Shown here: positions 54,865-64,000 of the stretch, piece by piece
Layout of the letters: the number at the start of each line of letters is the position of its first letter
How positions within the stretch are numbered: the first letter of the stretch is position 1
DNA from: Magnetospira sp. QH-2
GTDB taxonomy: Bacteria > Pseudomonadota > Alphaproteobacteria > Rhodospirillales > Magnetospiraceae
Assembly (NCBI RefSeq): GCF_000968135.1
Contig: NZ_FO538765.1
Coordinates: 3,858,501 to 3,922,500, forward strand
DNA length: 64,000 bases
Direction of reading: 5' to 3'
Notes under the pieces: generated by a model
What the model was told of the DNA's origin: nothing
Seen by the model: the letters and a program-made list of their open reading frames with translations, nothing else
Database searches by the model: none
Translations under genes and position numbers: made by a program

Positions 54865-55882
54865 CCCCTGCGACCTGCCGCCGTTGGGCCCGTTGGCCAA
54901 CCGGGTGGTCATGGCGCCCATGACCCGGGGCTTTGCGCCCGACCACCGGGCGACCGAGCACATGGCCGACTATTACGTCCGCCGGGCCGAAGGCGGGGTC
55001 GGGTTGATCGTCACCGAGGGCACGGTGATCCACCAAAGCGGCGATGGGTACCGGGATGTGCCCTATATCGACACCGACGATCAGACCAAGGCCTGGGCCC
55101 CGCTGGTTTCTCGGGTTCAGGCGGCGGGCGCCAAGATCCTCTGCCAGCTCTGGCATTGCGGGCGGATCAGCCACGAGGACTTCACCGGCGGGCCGCCCGT
55201 GTCTTCCACCAATCGCCAGGCCGAGGGTCACAATCGCCAGAACGATAAGCCCTTCGGCGTGCCCCGGGCCTTGGAAACCGGCGAGATGCCGGAAATCTAC
55301 GGCCATTATGTCCATGCGGCGGAACAGGCCCTGGCCGCCGGGTTCGACGCGGTGGAACTGCATTTCGCCAATGGCTATCTGGCCGATCAGTTCCTCGATG
55401 CCAATATCAATGATCGTACCGACAAGTACGGTGGGTCGGTGGAAAACCGCTGCCGCTTCGCCCTGGAATGCCTGGAAGACGTGATCAAGGCGGTGGGCGC
55501 TGAAAAAGTGGCCGTTCGCATAAGCCCGGCTCGCGACATGGGGGGACTCTATGAATGGCCGGACCTGGACGCCATGCTCGGTCATCTGATTCCGGCCATG
55601 GACCAATTGGGGCTGCGCATGCTGTCGGTGACCAATGCCCGCGCCGACTATCATCAGACCGGCGGGCGCATGGTGCGCAAGATCCGATCCCTGTGGCCCC
55701 ATTTCATCATGGCCGGGGCCTCGCTGAGTGCCGAAGAAGCGGAAACGGAACTGGCTGAGGGCTGGGTTGATGCGGTCACCTGGGGCCGTGCCCTGATCGC
55801 CAATGCGGATCTGCCGAAACGCTTTGAAAACAATGAGCCGCTGCGAGCGTTCGAAGTTCCCATGCTGGGCAGCCTCGAATGA
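54851..55882 (+). CDS. old-yellow-enzyme NADH:flavin oxidoreductase
   Basis: A 343-residue FMN TIM-barrel of the OYE/alkene-reductase type: VMAPMTRGFAPDHRATEHMADYYVRRAEGGVGLIVTEG, LCQLWHCGRISHEDF, and the substrate-binding AVELHFANGYLADQFLDANINDRTDKYGGSVENR. It reduces activated C=C bonds using NAD(P)H. ATG 54851 lies 14 bases inside the preceding gene, and its stop overlaps rfbG, so it is a firm member of the sugar operon, where such an enzyme is unexpected. Confidence 0.9.
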   Translation: MKLLDPCDLPPLGPLANRVVMAPMTRGFAPDHRATEHMADYYVRRAEGGVGLIVTEGTVIHQSGDGYRDVPYIDTDDQTKAWAPLVSRVQAAGAKILCQLWHCGRISHEDFTGGPPVSSTNRQAEGHNRQNDKPFGVPRALETGEMPEIYGHYVHAAEQALAAGFDAVELHFANGYLADQFLDANINDRTDKYGGSVENRCRFALECLEDVIKAVGAEKVAVRISPARDMGGLYEWPDLDAMLGHLIPAMDQLGLRMLSVTNARADYHQTGGRMVRKIRSLWPHFIMAGASLSAEEAETELAEGWVDAVTWGRALIANADLPKRFENNEPLRAFEVPMLGSLE

Positions 55883-56952
55883 CCATGGCGCGCGGATCAG
55901 TAGACCCGGATTTTTGGCGCGGACGGCGGGTGCTGGTCACCGGCCATACGGGGTTCAAGGGTAGCTGGCTGAGCTTGTGGCTAACCGAAATGGGGGCCCA
56001 AGTGCGCGGCTTCTCGCTTGCGCCGCCCAGTACCCCCAATCTGTTCACCATCGCCCAGGTGGAATCTCTGATGGATCACGTCCATGGGGATCTGCGGGAC
56101 ATCAAGGCCGTGACTAGGACGGTGACCGACTTCAAACCGGAAATCGTGCTGCATCTGGCGGCCCAGGCGCTGGTGCGTCCGTCCTATGACGATCCGGTGG
56201 TTACCTATGCCACCAACGTCATGGGGACCGTGCATCTGCTGGAAGCCGTGCGGTCCTGCGGCTCCGTCAAGGCCCTGGTCTCGGTGACCAGCGACAAATG
56301 CTACGCCAACCGGGAATGGGACTGGGGCTATCGCGAGAGCGATCCCATGGGCGGCCATGATCCTTACAGCAGTTCCAAGGGCTGCGCCGAACTCGTGACC
56401 GCGGCCTATCGGGACAGCTTTTTCGCGCCCGGCGGAACCGTTGCCCTGGCCTCGGCGCGGGCCGGCAACGTGATCGGCGGGGGTGATTGGGGCCTGGATC
56501 GACTGGTTCCCGATATGGTGCGTGCCTGGTCGTCTAGCGAGACCCTGCGCATCCGCTATCCGGATGCCATCCGGCCCTGGCAGCATGTGCTTGAGCCCAC
56601 GTCGGGCTATTTGCAACTGGCACAGAAGCTGGCCACCGAGGGGGCGTCCTTCGCCGACGGCTGGAATTTCGGTCCCGGTCCGGAGAGCGAGCAACCGGTG
56701 CGGACCTTGGTGGAGCGGGGCCTGACCCTGTGGGGGGACGATGCCCAATGGGCCACGGAAAACGAACCACAGCCCCACGAAGCCACTTATTTGAAGCTTG
56801 ATGTCTCCAAGGCCCGGGGCAAACTGGGTTGGAATCCCCGCTGGGATCTATCGACGACCCTGGACAAGACCTTTGGCTGGTACCGGGCCTGGCATGACGG
56901 CGCGGACATGGCGGCCCTGACCCGGCGGCAAATCAAGGACTATATGACATGA
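55879..56952 (+). CDS. rfbG: CDP-glucose 4,6-dehydratase
   Basis: A 357-residue SDR with [30 protein letters not shown], the RfbG-specific NAD loop, catalytic Y-x-x-x-K in [13 protein letters not shown], and [21 protein letters not shown]. It makes CDP-4-keto-6-deoxyglucose for (di)deoxyhexoses of O-antigen. ATGA overlaps join it to the OYE gene before and rfbH after. Confidence 0.95.
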   Translation: MTMARGSVDPDFWRGRRVLVTGHTGFKGSWLSLWLTEMGAQVRGFSLAPPSTPNLFTIAQVESLMDHVHGDLRDIKAVTRTVTDFKPEIVLHLAAQALVRPSYDDPVVTYATNVMGTVHLLEAVRSCGSVKALVSVTSDKCYANREWDWGYRESDPMGGHDPYSSSKGCAELVTAAYRDSFFAPGGTVALASARAGNVIGGGDWGLDRLVPDMVRAWSSSETLRIRYPDAIRPWQHVLEPTSGYLQLAQKLATEGASFADGWNFGPGPESEQPVRTLVERGLTLWGDDAQWATENEPQPHEATYLKLDVSKARGKLGWNPRWDLSTTLDKTFGWYRAWHDGADMAALTRRQIKDYMT

Positions 56953-58268
56953 GCGATGATCCCGAAGCCCTGCGGGCGCAAATCCTTGATCTGACCCGGC
57001 GTTATCATGCCGCGGCCTATCCGGACAAGGCCTTCACGCCCGGGGACTCCCCCATGCCCGTGTCCGGGCGGGTATTCGGTGCCGAGGACATGGCGGCGCT
57101 GGTGGATAGTTCGCTGGATTTCTGGCTGACCACAGGACGGTTCAACGATGCCTTCGAGGAAAAGCTGGCCGGGGTCATCGGTCGCAAGCATCTGTTGACG
57201 GTCAATTCAGGCTCCTCGGCCAATCTGGTGGCCTTTGCCGCGCTGACCTCGCCCCTGCTCAAGGACCGGGCGCTACAGCCCGGCGACGAGGTCATCACCT
57301 GCGCCACCGGCTTCCCGACCACGGTCAACCCGGCCTTGCTCTACGGCATGACACCCGTGTTCGTGGATGTGGACATACCCACCTACAACGCCCTGCCCGA
57401 GCGCATCGCCGAGGCGGTGGGGCCGAAGACCCGTGCGATCATGCTGGCCCATACCCTGGGCAACCCGTTCGACGTGGCGGCGGTGAAAAAGATCGCCGAC
57501 GACCATGGTCTATGGCTGATCGAAGACTGTTGCGACGCCCTGGGCAGCACCTTCGACGGTCAGATGGTCGGGACGTTCGGCGATATCGGCACTCTGTCGT
57601 TCTATCCCGCCCACCATATCACCATGGGCGAGGGCGGCGCGGTATTCTGCGACCGGTCGATCCTGCGCCGGGCCATGGAGAGCCTCCGCGACTGGGGCCG
57701 GGACTGCTACTGCGCGCCGGGAAAGGACGATACCTGTGGCAAACGGTTTTGCTGGAAGCTGGGCGATCTGCCGGAGGGCTATGACCACAAGTATGTCTAT
57801 TCCCACCTGGGCTATAACCTGAAGATCACCGACATGCAGGCTGCGGTGGGTCTAGCGCAAATGGACCATCTGGATGATTTCATCGCCCGGCGCAAGGCCA
57901 ACTTCGACCGCTTGAAACAGGGATTGGCGGATCTGGAAGAGGTCCTGATCCTGCCCGAGGCCACGACGGGCTCCGATCCCTCCTGGTTCGGTTTTCCGTT
58001 GACCCTGCGCGAGGATGCGCCGTTCAGCCGGGACCAACTGGTGATCCATCTCAATGAGCAAAAGGTCGGCACCCGGCTGCTGTTCGGCTCCAATCTGTTG
58101 CGCCAGCCCTACATGATCGGGCGTCCGCACCGGGTGGTGGGAGATCTGACCAACGCCAACCGGGTGGTGGACCGGACCTTCTGGATCGGGGTCTATCCGG
58201 GTCTGACCGATGCCCATACGGACCGCATGCTGGACATTGTTCACACCTTCGTCCGGGAGCAGGCCTGA
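56949..58268 (+). CDS. rfbH: RfbH: CDP-6-deoxy-4-hexulose 3-dehydratase (E1)
   Basis: A 439-residue aminotransferase-fold enzyme with the E1 hallmark [17 protein letters not shown], where His replaces the PLP-binding Lys, and [20 protein letters not shown]. Family members bind PMP and a 2Fe-2S cluster and remove the C3 hydroxyl with a reductase partner (E3); Cys residues cluster at [17 protein letters not shown]. No E3 gene lies next to it. Confidence 0.95.
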   Translation: MSDDPEALRAQILDLTRRYHAAAYPDKAFTPGDSPMPVSGRVFGAEDMAALVDSSLDFWLTTGRFNDAFEEKLAGVIGRKHLLTVNSGSSANLVAFAALTSPLLKDRALQPGDEVITCATGFPTTVNPALLYGMTPVFVDVDIPTYNALPERIAEAVGPKTRAIMLAHTLGNPFDVAAVKKIADDHGLWLIEDCCDALGSTFDGQMVGTFGDIGTLSFYPAHHITMGEGGAVFCDRSILRRAMESLRDWGRDCYCAPGKDDTCGKRFCWKLGDLPEGYDHKYVYSHLGYNLKITDMQAAVGLAQMDHLDDFIARRKANFDRLKQGLADLEEVLILPEATTGSDPSWFGFPLTLREDAPFSRDQLVIHLNEQKVGTRLLFGSNLLRQPYMIGRPHRVVGDLTNANRVVDRTFWIGVYPGLTDAHTDRMLDIVHTFVREQA

Positions 58269-59215
58269 TGGCCACTATCGCCATTCTCGGCGCCACCGGC
58301 CATGTGGGCAAGGGCCTGGCTTATGCCCTGGCCCAAGGCGGAAGCCATACCCTGCGGCTCTATGCCCGGGATCCGGATCGGGTGCTCGACTTTCTCAAAA
58401 CCTGGGAGTTGTCGGATCACGATAGGGTCGTTCATCCGATGGACGAATTTGGTCGCCATCCCTTTGACGCGGTGGTCAATGCCACCGGTGCGGGGGATCC
58501 AGCCCGCTTGCGGACCCTGGGCGCCGGGATCTTTCGGCTGACCGAGACCGTCGACAACCGAATTCTGGATCTCCTGACCGATCATCCGGAACGGCTGTAC
58601 CTGAATATATCCAGCGGTGCGGTCTATGGGGCCGGGTTTGCCGAACCGGCGCGCCAAGACACGATCGCGGCGGTACCGGTCAATGATTTGGGGCCCGGCG
58701 ATGCCTATGCCATGGCCAAACGCCATGCGGAAGCCAAACATCGGGCTCATACGGCTTTCAATATCGTCGATTTGCGTATTTTCTCTTATTTCAGCCGCTT
58801 TATTGACCTGGAAGGCCGGTTTTTCACCGTCGATCTGGCCCGCAGCCTGCGTGACGCCGTGCCCCTGACCACCAATTGCGGCGAAATGGACCGGGATTAC
58901 GTGGTGCCGGACGATCTGGCCCAAATGGTCCAATGCTGCCTGACCCGCTGGACCGACCGGGACGAGCAAGTCGTCAACGATGCCTTGGATTTCTATTCCA
59001 AGGCACCGGTGGGCAAGTTTGAATTGATCGAAGCGGTGCAGCGGACCTTGCCTTTGCAGGTCCGGGTCGAGGACGAGACCGCCACCCTGGCCACCGGCGG
59101 GGCCAAGAGCCGTTACTATTCGGAAAACCATCGGGCGGCGGACTGGGGCTATGCGCCGCGCTTCACCTCGGCCGATGGCGTGGTATCGGAACTGAACGCT
59201 CTTCTCAACCGCTGA
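58268..59215 (+). CDS. SDR-family sugar-nucleotide reductase/epimerase
   Basis: A 315-residue [25 protein letters not shown] binds NAD(P), [11 protein letters not shown] holds Y-x-x-x-K. Position after rfbH suggests reduction of the 4-keto group of the CDP-3,6-dideoxyhexose (abequose/paratose/tyvelose-type), but the exact product cannot be told. It shares one base with the rfbH stop (TGATG). It converges with mutS and overlaps it by 11 bases. Confidence 0.82.
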   Translation: MATIAILGATGHVGKGLAYALAQGGSHTLRLYARDPDRVLDFLKTWELSDHDRVVHPMDEFGRHPFDAVVNATGAGDPARLRTLGAGIFRLTETVDNRILDLLTDHPERLYLNISSGAVYGAGFAEPARQDTIAAVPVNDLGPGDAYAMAKRHAEAKHRAHTAFNIVDLRIFSYFSRFIDLEGRFFTVDLARSLRDAVPLTTNCGEMDRDYVVPDDLAQMVQCCLTRWTDRDEQVVNDALDFYSKAPVGKFELIEAVQRTLPLQVRVEDETATLATGGAKSRYYSENHRAADWGYAPRFTSADGVVSELNALLNR

Positions 59216-61880
59216 TCAACGCCTTGAGACGGTACAGCGCATCCAGGGCTTCGCGGGGGGTCAGGTCGTCCGGGTTGGTTTCGGCCAGGGCCTGTTCCGC
59301 CGGGCTCGGGCCCGATGCCACGGGGGATGGGGCCGGGTCTGCCAGGGCGGCGAATAGCGGCAGATCGTCCGCCAGACGGGTCAGGGCCGAGGACTGCTCG
59401 CCCTGTTCCAGGGTTTCCAGCACCTGTTCGGCGCGTGTCACCACCGTCGGGGGTAATCCGGCCATCTGACCCACATGGATGCCGTAGGAACGATCGGCGG
59501 CGCCGGGGCCCACCTCGTGCAGGAACACCACATCCCCCTGCCATTCCTTGACCCGCATGCAATGGCAGGCCAGCGATGGCAGCTTGCCGGTGAGGCTGGT
59601 CAGTTCATGGTAGTGGGTGGCGAACAAAGCGCGGGATCTGTTGACTTCGTGCAGATGCTCGATCACCGCCCAGGCGATGGACAGGCCGTCGAAGGTGGCC
59701 GTTCCCCGCCCGATCTCGTCGAGAATGACCAAAGAGCGGTCCGTCGCCTGATTGAGGATGGCCGCGGTCTCCACCATCTCGACCATGAAGGTGGAACGGC
59801 CCCGGGCCAGATCATCCGCCGCGCCCACACGGCTGAACAATCGGTCCACCACGCCGATGCGCGCGTGCTCGGCGGGCACGTAGCCGCCCATCTGAGCCAA
59901 CACGGCAATCAAGGCGTTCTGTCGCAAAAAGGTACTCTTACCCGCCATATTCGGGCCGGTCAGCAGCCACAGCCGACTGTCCGGCGCCAAATCGCAGTTA
60001 TTGGCGACAAAGGGCTCGGTCACCGAGGCCTCGACCACCGGATGGCGCCCGCCGGTGATCTCGAAGGCCAGGCCGTCCTCGACCACCGGACGGCAATAGC
60101 GCCGCTCTACCGCCAACTGGGCCAGGGCCGAGGCCACGTCCAGGGCGGCGATGGCCGCAGCAGCGAGGGCGATGGGCTCGGACTGGGCCAGGACCTCGGT
60201 CACCAGATCGTCGAACAGGCCCAGTTCCAACGCCAGGGCGGCGTCCTTGGCCTTGCCGATCTTGCTTTCCAGCTCGCCCAGTTCGACGGTGGTGAAGCGC
60301 ACCATGTTGGCCATGGTCTGGCGATGGATGAAGGGGCTCTCCCCATCGGTGGCGATCTTGTCGGCCTGTTTGGCCGGGACCTCGACGAAATAGCCCAATA
60401 CGTTGTTGTGCTTGATTTTAAGGCTGGAAACGGTGGTCTGTTCGGCATAGCGGTGCTGCAACTCGGCCATCAGGCGACGGCTTTCGTCGCGCAGGGTCCG
60501 CAGTTCGTCCAACTCTTCGGCGTAGCCCATCGCGATGAAGCCGCCATCGCGGGCCAGCAGCGGCGGATCGGGCTCGATGGCGCGGGTCAGCCGATCCACC
60601 AGAACCCCATGAAAACCCAGATCCGTGCGGTTCCCGGCCAGCGCCTCGGGCAAAATATCCTCGCCCAACAGGCTGCGGATCTCCCCCGCCCCGCTCAAAC
60701 CGTCGCACAGGGCCTTCAGATCCCGGGGGCCGCCCCGCCCGATGGTCAGGCGCCCCAGGGCCCGTTCCATGTCCGGGCAGCTCTTGAGTTGGTCGCGCAG
60801 TCGCTCACGCAATGCCGGGTCATCAATGAAATGGCGCAAGGCATCCAGGCGCGCGTCGATGGCTGCCGGGTCGGTCAGGGGCGCCGCCAACCGGGCCGCC
60901 AGCCGCCGGGCACCGGGGCCGGTAATCGTGCGATCGATGCTGGCCAGAAGCGAGCCCTGCCGCTGTCCGGACAGGGTCCTGGTCAGCTCCAGATTGGCGC
61001 GGGTGGCGGCATCGATCTCCAGCACCGCCCCCTGGGCCAGACGGCGCGGCGGAGTCAGGCGGGGCAGTTTGCCTTTCTGGGTCAGGTCCACGTAATCCAC
61101 CAGCGCCCCCCCGGCGGCCAGTTCGACCCGCGAAAACGAGCCAAAGCTTTCCAGGGTTGAGACCTGATAGAGGCTTTCCAACCGCTTGCGTCCGTTTTCA
61201 CTGTCGAACCGCGCGGCGGGCAGGGGTGTCAGGGCGGCGCGCCAGTCATTGAACAGTTCGAACAGGTCCGGGTCTTCCAGCAACCGGTCGGGAACCAGCA
61301 ATTCCCCCGGCGATAGGCGGGCGACGGCAGCGCTCAGGGCACCGGCTTCCAGCGGCTGCATGTTGAACTCACCGGTGGTCATCTCCAGCCAGGCCAGGCC
61401 CCAGCTATCGCGCAGGCGGGCGACGGCGGCCAGGTAATTGGCGGCGCGGGCATCGAGCAGGGTATCCTCGGTAATGGTGCCCGGGGTGATGACCCGGATC
61501 ACGTCGCGGTTGACCACGGATTTGGCACCGCGTTTTTTGGCCTCGGCGGGGTCCTCGGTCTGTTCGCAGACCGCCACCTTGTGCCCGGCGCGGATCAACC
61601 GTGACAGATAGGCCTCGTGACTATGCACCGGTACCCCGGCCATGGGGATGTCCTCGCCCAGATGCTTGCCGCGCTTGGTCAGGGTGATGTCGAGCACCGC
61701 TGCCGCGGTCACCGCGTCATCGAAGAACAATTCATAGAAATCGCCCATGCGGTAGAACAACAGGCTGTCCGGATGGCCCTGCTTGATGGCCATGTACTGG
61801 GCCATCATCGGCGTCACCTCGGTTTTGACCGGTTTGTCAGTCTGGGCTTTCTCGACGACGGCTTTGGAGGCGCGGGGCAC
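59205..61880 (-). CDS. mutS: DNA mismatch repair protein MutS
   Basis: An 891-residue MutS. The mismatch-reading loop lies in [18 protein letters not shown], the Walker A in [17 protein letters not shown], Walker B in [22 protein letters not shown], and the family end [10 protein letters not shown]. It recognises mismatches and recruits MutL. ATG 61880 gives a slightly longer start ([13 protein letters not shown]) than some homologues. Confidence 0.98.
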   Translation of the reverse strand: MPRASKAVVEKAQTDKPVKTEVTPMMAQYMAIKQGHPDSLLFYRMGDFYELFFDDAVTAAAVLDITLTKRGKHLGEDIPMAGVPVHSHEAYLSRLIRAGHKVAVCEQTEDPAEAKKRGAKSVVNRDVIRVITPGTITEDTLLDARAANYLAAVARLRDSWGLAWLEMTTGEFNMQPLEAGALSAAVARLSPGELLVPDRLLEDPDLFELFNDWRAALTPLPAARFDSENGRKRLESLYQVSTLESFGSFSRVELAAGGALVDYVDLTQKGKLPRLTPPRRLAQGAVLEIDAATRANLELTRTLSGQRQGSLLASIDRTITGPGARRLAARLAAPLTDPAAIDARLDALRHFIDDPALRERLRDQLKSCPDMERALGRLTIGRGGPRDLKALCDGLSGAGEIRSLLGEDILPEALAGNRTDLGFHGVLVDRLTRAIEPDPPLLARDGGFIAMGYAEELDELRTLRDESRRLMAELQHRYAEQTTVSSLKIKHNNVLGYFVEVPAKQADKIATDGESPFIHRQTMANMVRFTTVELGELESKIGKAKDAALALELGLFDDLVTEVLAQSEPIALAAAAIAALDVASALAQLAVERRYCRPVVEDGLAFEITGGRHPVVEASVTEPFVANNCDLAPDSRLWLLTGPNMAGKSTFLRQNALIAVLAQMGGYVPAEHARIGVVDRLFSRVGAADDLARGRSTFMVEMVETAAILNQATDRSLVILDEIGRGTATFDGLSIAWAVIEHLHEVNRSRALFATHYHELTSLTGKLPSLACHCMRVKEWQGDVVFLHEVGPGAADRSYGIHVGQMAGLPPTVVTRAEQVLETLEQGEQSSALTRLADDLPLFAALADPAPSPVASGPSPAEQALAETNPDDLTPREALDALYRLKALISG

Positions 61881-62053
61881 GGATCAGGAGTCCTGCAAAG
61901 GAATAAAATAGCTGAAAATCCGGGATTTCTTCGCATTCTAGGCGGGTCCCCACGGCGACGGAACCCCTTTTTTGTAGGTTGGGGGACAGTTGGGGTTGGT
62001 CGAAGCGCTTCGGGCTGGTAATTAAAGGGCACCAGCCACGCGAGGAGCCTCCT

Positions 62054-62653
62054 ATGCGCACCGCCACAGTTGAGCGCAATACCTATGAAACGGCCATTTC
62101 GGTCACTGTCGATCTGGACGGGGACGGGCAGTATGCCGTGTCCACCGGCATCGGCTTTTTGGACCACATGCTCGAACAGCTTGCCCGGCACGGCCTGATC
62201 AACCTGACCGTCAAGGCCGAGGGCGACCTGCATATCGATTACCACCACACCACCGAGGACGTGGGCATCGCCATCGGCACGGCCTTTTCACAGGCCCTGG
62301 GCGACCGCAAAGGGATTACCCGCTATGGCAGCGCTTATGCGCCCATGGACGAAACCCTGGTGCGGGTGGCGTTGGATTGCTCCAACCGTCCCTATCTGAT
62401 CTGGAAGGTGGATTTCCAGCGCGACAAACTGGGCGAAATGGATACGGAACTGTTCAAGGAATGGTTCCAGGCCTTTGCCCAGGCGGCCGGGCTGACCCTG
62501 CATGTGGAATGCCTGTACGGGGAAAACAACCACCATATCGCCGAGGCGGCTTTCAAGGCCCTGGCCCGCTCCCTGCGTCAGGCCCTGGAAATCGACCCCC
62601 GCCGCGCCGATGCGATCCCGTCCACCAAGGGCGTGCTGGGCGGGTCACTTTAA
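62054..62653 (+). CDS. hisB: imidazoleglycerol-phosphate dehydratase
   Basis: A 199-residue HisB (single function). Metal-binding motifs are [34 protein letters not shown] and [18 protein letters not shown]. It makes imidazole-acetol phosphate in histidine synthesis. ATG 62054 follows GAGGAGCCTCCT. First of hisB-DUF2628-hisH-hisA. Confidence 0.97.
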   Translation: MRTATVERNTYETAISVTVDLDGDGQYAVSTGIGFLDHMLEQLARHGLINLTVKAEGDLHIDYHHTTEDVGIAIGTAFSQALGDRKGITRYGSAYAPMDETLVRVALDCSNRPYLIWKVDFQRDKLGEMDTELFKEWFQAFAQAAGLTLHVECLYGENNHHIAEAAFKALARSLRQALEIDPRRADAIPSTKGVLGGSL

Positions 62654-62659
62654 AAAGCC

Positions 62660-63031
62660 ATGCGGTATTACAGCGTCCATCCCGGCGCCCCAGGCGATCC
62701 GCCGCTGTTGGTCCGCGAGGGCTTCAACTGGCTGGCCGCGCTATTCGGTTTTCTCTGGGCCTTGAGCCGGAAACTCTGGCTGGACGCCATTGTCCTGTTT
62801 GTCGTGGCGGCGGGCCTGTCCTTGCTGTCCAAATGGGAAGCTTGGGGGCCATTGGTTCAGGGACCGCTGTGGCTCGCTTTTTTCCTCGTGGTCGGCTATA
62901 CCGCCAACGACCGCCGCCGCCGCCTGCTGGAGCGTCAGGGGAGACCGGCTTCGGCGGTGGTCGCGGCCGCCGACGAAGAAGCGGCGCTGCTGCGTGTTCT
63001 GAATGAGAGACCCATGGATTTGGAAGCATGA
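62660..63031 (+). CDS. DUF2628 family membrane protein
   Basis: A 123-residue protein with YYSVHPGAPGDPPLLVREGFNWLAALFGFLWALSRKLW, the DUF2628 block, two or three membrane helices (about 26-75) and a basic tail. It often sits between hisB and hisH in alphaproteobacteria, but no link to histidine synthesis is known. Starts 6 bases after hisB and overlaps hisH by four. Confidence 0.88.
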   Translation: MRYYSVHPGAPGDPPLLVREGFNWLAALFGFLWALSRKLWLDAIVLFVVAAGLSLLSKWEAWGPLVQGPLWLAFFLVVGYTANDRRRRLLERQGRPASAVVAAADEEAALLRVLNERPMDLEA

Positions 63032-63672
63032 GAATTGTTATCGTGGATTACGGCTCGGGCAACCTGCGCTCGGCGGCCAAAGCCTTTGAGCGGGCCGAGG
63101 CGGAAGCGGGTCTAAGGGGCCAGGTGGTGGTCAGCGCCGATCCCAAGGATGTGGCGGACGCAACCCATCTGGTGCTGCCTGGAGTCGGGGCCTTTGGCGA
63201 TTGCAAATCCGGCCTGGACGCCCTGTCCGGCATGACTGACGCCCTGGAAAAGGCCGTGCAGGACGACGGCAAGCCGTTCCTTGGCATCTGTGTCGGCATG
63301 CAGCTGCTGGCGACGGTGGGCCGCGAGCATGGCGATCACCAGGGCCTGAATTGGATTGGTGGCGAGGTGGTGCCCCTGACCCCGTCGGACAAGGACCTGA
63401 AAATCCCCCACATGGGCTGGAATCAGCTGGCTTTCGAGAGGGGCAGCCATCCGTTGTTCGATGGATTGGCCCCCGGCGCGCACGCCTATTTCGTCCATTC
63501 CTTCGGATTCAAAGCCGGGGATCCAGCCTCGGTGCTGGCGACGGTTGACTATGGCGGGCCGGTCTCGGCGGTCATTGGGCGCGACAACATGGTCGGCACC
63601 CAGTTCCATCCGGAGAAAAGCCAGGCCACCGGTCTGGCCCTGATCACCAATTTCCTCAAGTGGAAGCCTTAA
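63028..63672 (+). CDS. hisH: imidazole glycerol phosphate synthase, glutaminase subunit
   Basis: A 214-residue class I glutamine amidotransferase: oxyanion/nucleophile region [11 protein letters not shown] (Cys) and HPEKS (His-Glu). It supplies ammonia to HisF. ATG 63028 overlaps the DUF2628 stop. One base separates it from hisA. Confidence 0.96.
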   Translation: MRIVIVDYGSGNLRSAAKAFERAEAEAGLRGQVVVSADPKDVADATHLVLPGVGAFGDCKSGLDALSGMTDALEKAVQDDGKPFLGICVGMQLLATVGREHGDHQGLNWIGGEVVPLTPSDKDLKIPHMGWNQLAFERGSHPLFDGLAPGAHAYFVHSFGFKAGDPASVLATVDYGGPVSAVIGRDNMVGTQFHPEKSQATGLALITNFLKWKP

Positions 63673-63673
63673 G

Positions 63674-64000
63674 ATGATCTTTTTACCCGCCATCGACCTG
63701 AAGGACGGCCAATGCGTGCGCTTGTTGCGCGGCGAGATGGACAAGGCCACCGTGTTCAACGACAGCCCCGGTGATCAGGCGCGCCAGTTCAAGGCGGCGG
63801 GCATGCGCTGGCTGCATGTGGTCGATCTGAATGGCGCTTTCGAAGGCAAACCGGTGAACGGCGCGGCGGTGGACGAGATCCTGGCCAACAGCGATTTTCC
63901 CATTGAGCTGGGCGGTGGCATCCGTGACATGGAAACCATCGACATGTGGCTGGATCGGGGTGTGCGGCGGGTGATCCTGGGTACCGTGGCGCTACGTGAT
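63674..64000 (+). CDS. hisA: HisA isomerase, 3' partial
   Basis: The visible 109 residues begin [28 protein letters not shown] and include [15 protein letters not shown] and [14 protein letters not shown], the (beta-alpha)8 barrel of phosphoribosylformimino-AICAR-phosphate isomerase with its catalytic Asp. The gene continues beyond the window. Confidence 0.95.
   Translation, partial: MIFLPAIDLKDGQCVRLLRGEMDKATVFNDSPGDQARQFKAAGMRWLHVVDLNGAFEGKPVNGAAVDEILANSDFPIELGGGIRDMETIDMWLDRGVRRVILGTVALRD

Noticed and set aside
59475-61160. Open frame of about 560 codons antisense to mutS
   Set aside because: Composition (Gln/His/Gly) and full overlap with mutS show it is a shadow.

Overview
The window looks like about 64 kb of chromosome from an alphaproteobacterium of the Rhodospirillales type that is probably magnetotactic. 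The alphaproteobacterial signs are the gene order around a recognisable replication origin (leuS-DUF3576-lptE-holA / parB-parA-rsmG-mnmG-mnmE / rho / hemJ-hemH-hemE / oriC / ppsR-maf-aroE-coaE-dnaQ / secB-fxsA-tim44-mltA-smr), a GTTC-N7-GTTC LexA box at mmcB, two perfect parS sites and DUF1150/DUF2628/DUF6489 proteins. The magnetotactic sign is a MamD/Mms7-like protein at 16929-17954, with four internal repeats, the LG-rich membrane segment typical of Mms6/MamD and an acidic tail. No other mam gene is visible, so it would lie outside a classical magnetosome island. I cannot name the species.

Layout. 1-9.1 kb: end of a PEP-CTERM protein, mmcB, a lysine-rich secreted protein, lepA, an orphan CHASE-PAS-PAS histidine kinase, an Hsp20/DUF1150 pair, gamma carbonic anhydrase, glucokinase and two unknown small genes. 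9.1-13.6 kb: a leftward GldF/GldG-type ABC system (DUF4340, auxiliary protein, permease, ATPase). 13.6-18.0 kb: the most unusual part. It holds a membrane-anchored coiled-coil protein, a periplasmic VWA / membrane / cytoplasmic PilZ protein, two small Ala/Gly-rich membrane proteins and, divergent from them, the MamD-like gene. A Fur-box-like 9-9-9 palindrome lies in the divergent intergenic region. 18-26.4 kb: orphan OmpR-type regulator, RibA with a degenerate RibB domain, a conserved hypothetical protein, L,D-transpeptidase, YggS, a ThiE/TenI-like protein, a TPR-sulfotransferase and a porin.

26.7-53.8 kb is the origin-proximal housekeeping block. oriC lies at about 45705-46108 between hemE and ppsR. 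It has two perfect DnaA boxes, several weaker ones and an AT-rich stretch. Leftward from it run hemE-hemH-hemJ, rho, an inserted block (ferredoxin, DUF6489, DUF255 protein, ogt, quinone reductase, HxlR regulator) and mnmE-mnmG-rsmG-parA-parB with two parS sites. Rightward run ppsR-maf-aroE-coaE-dnaQ and the secB-to-Smr genes. 53.9-59.2 kb is a tightly overlapping surface-sugar operon: RmlD-like reductase, old-yellow-enzyme reductase, RfbG, RfbH, SDR. It looks like a CDP-(di)deoxyhexose pathway without a visible cytidylyltransferase or E3 reductase. 59.2-64 kb: mutS and the start of a his operon (hisB-DUF2628-hisH-hisA).

No tRNA, rRNA, CRISPR array, insertion sequence or prophage gene was seen. 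The candidate new system is the 13.6-18 kb module. If the VWA-PilZ protein, coiled-coil protein and small Mms-like proteins are co-expressed under iron control, they could link the second messenger c-di-GMP and iron status to a mineral or membrane-surface function. That is an inference from gene content and adjacency.
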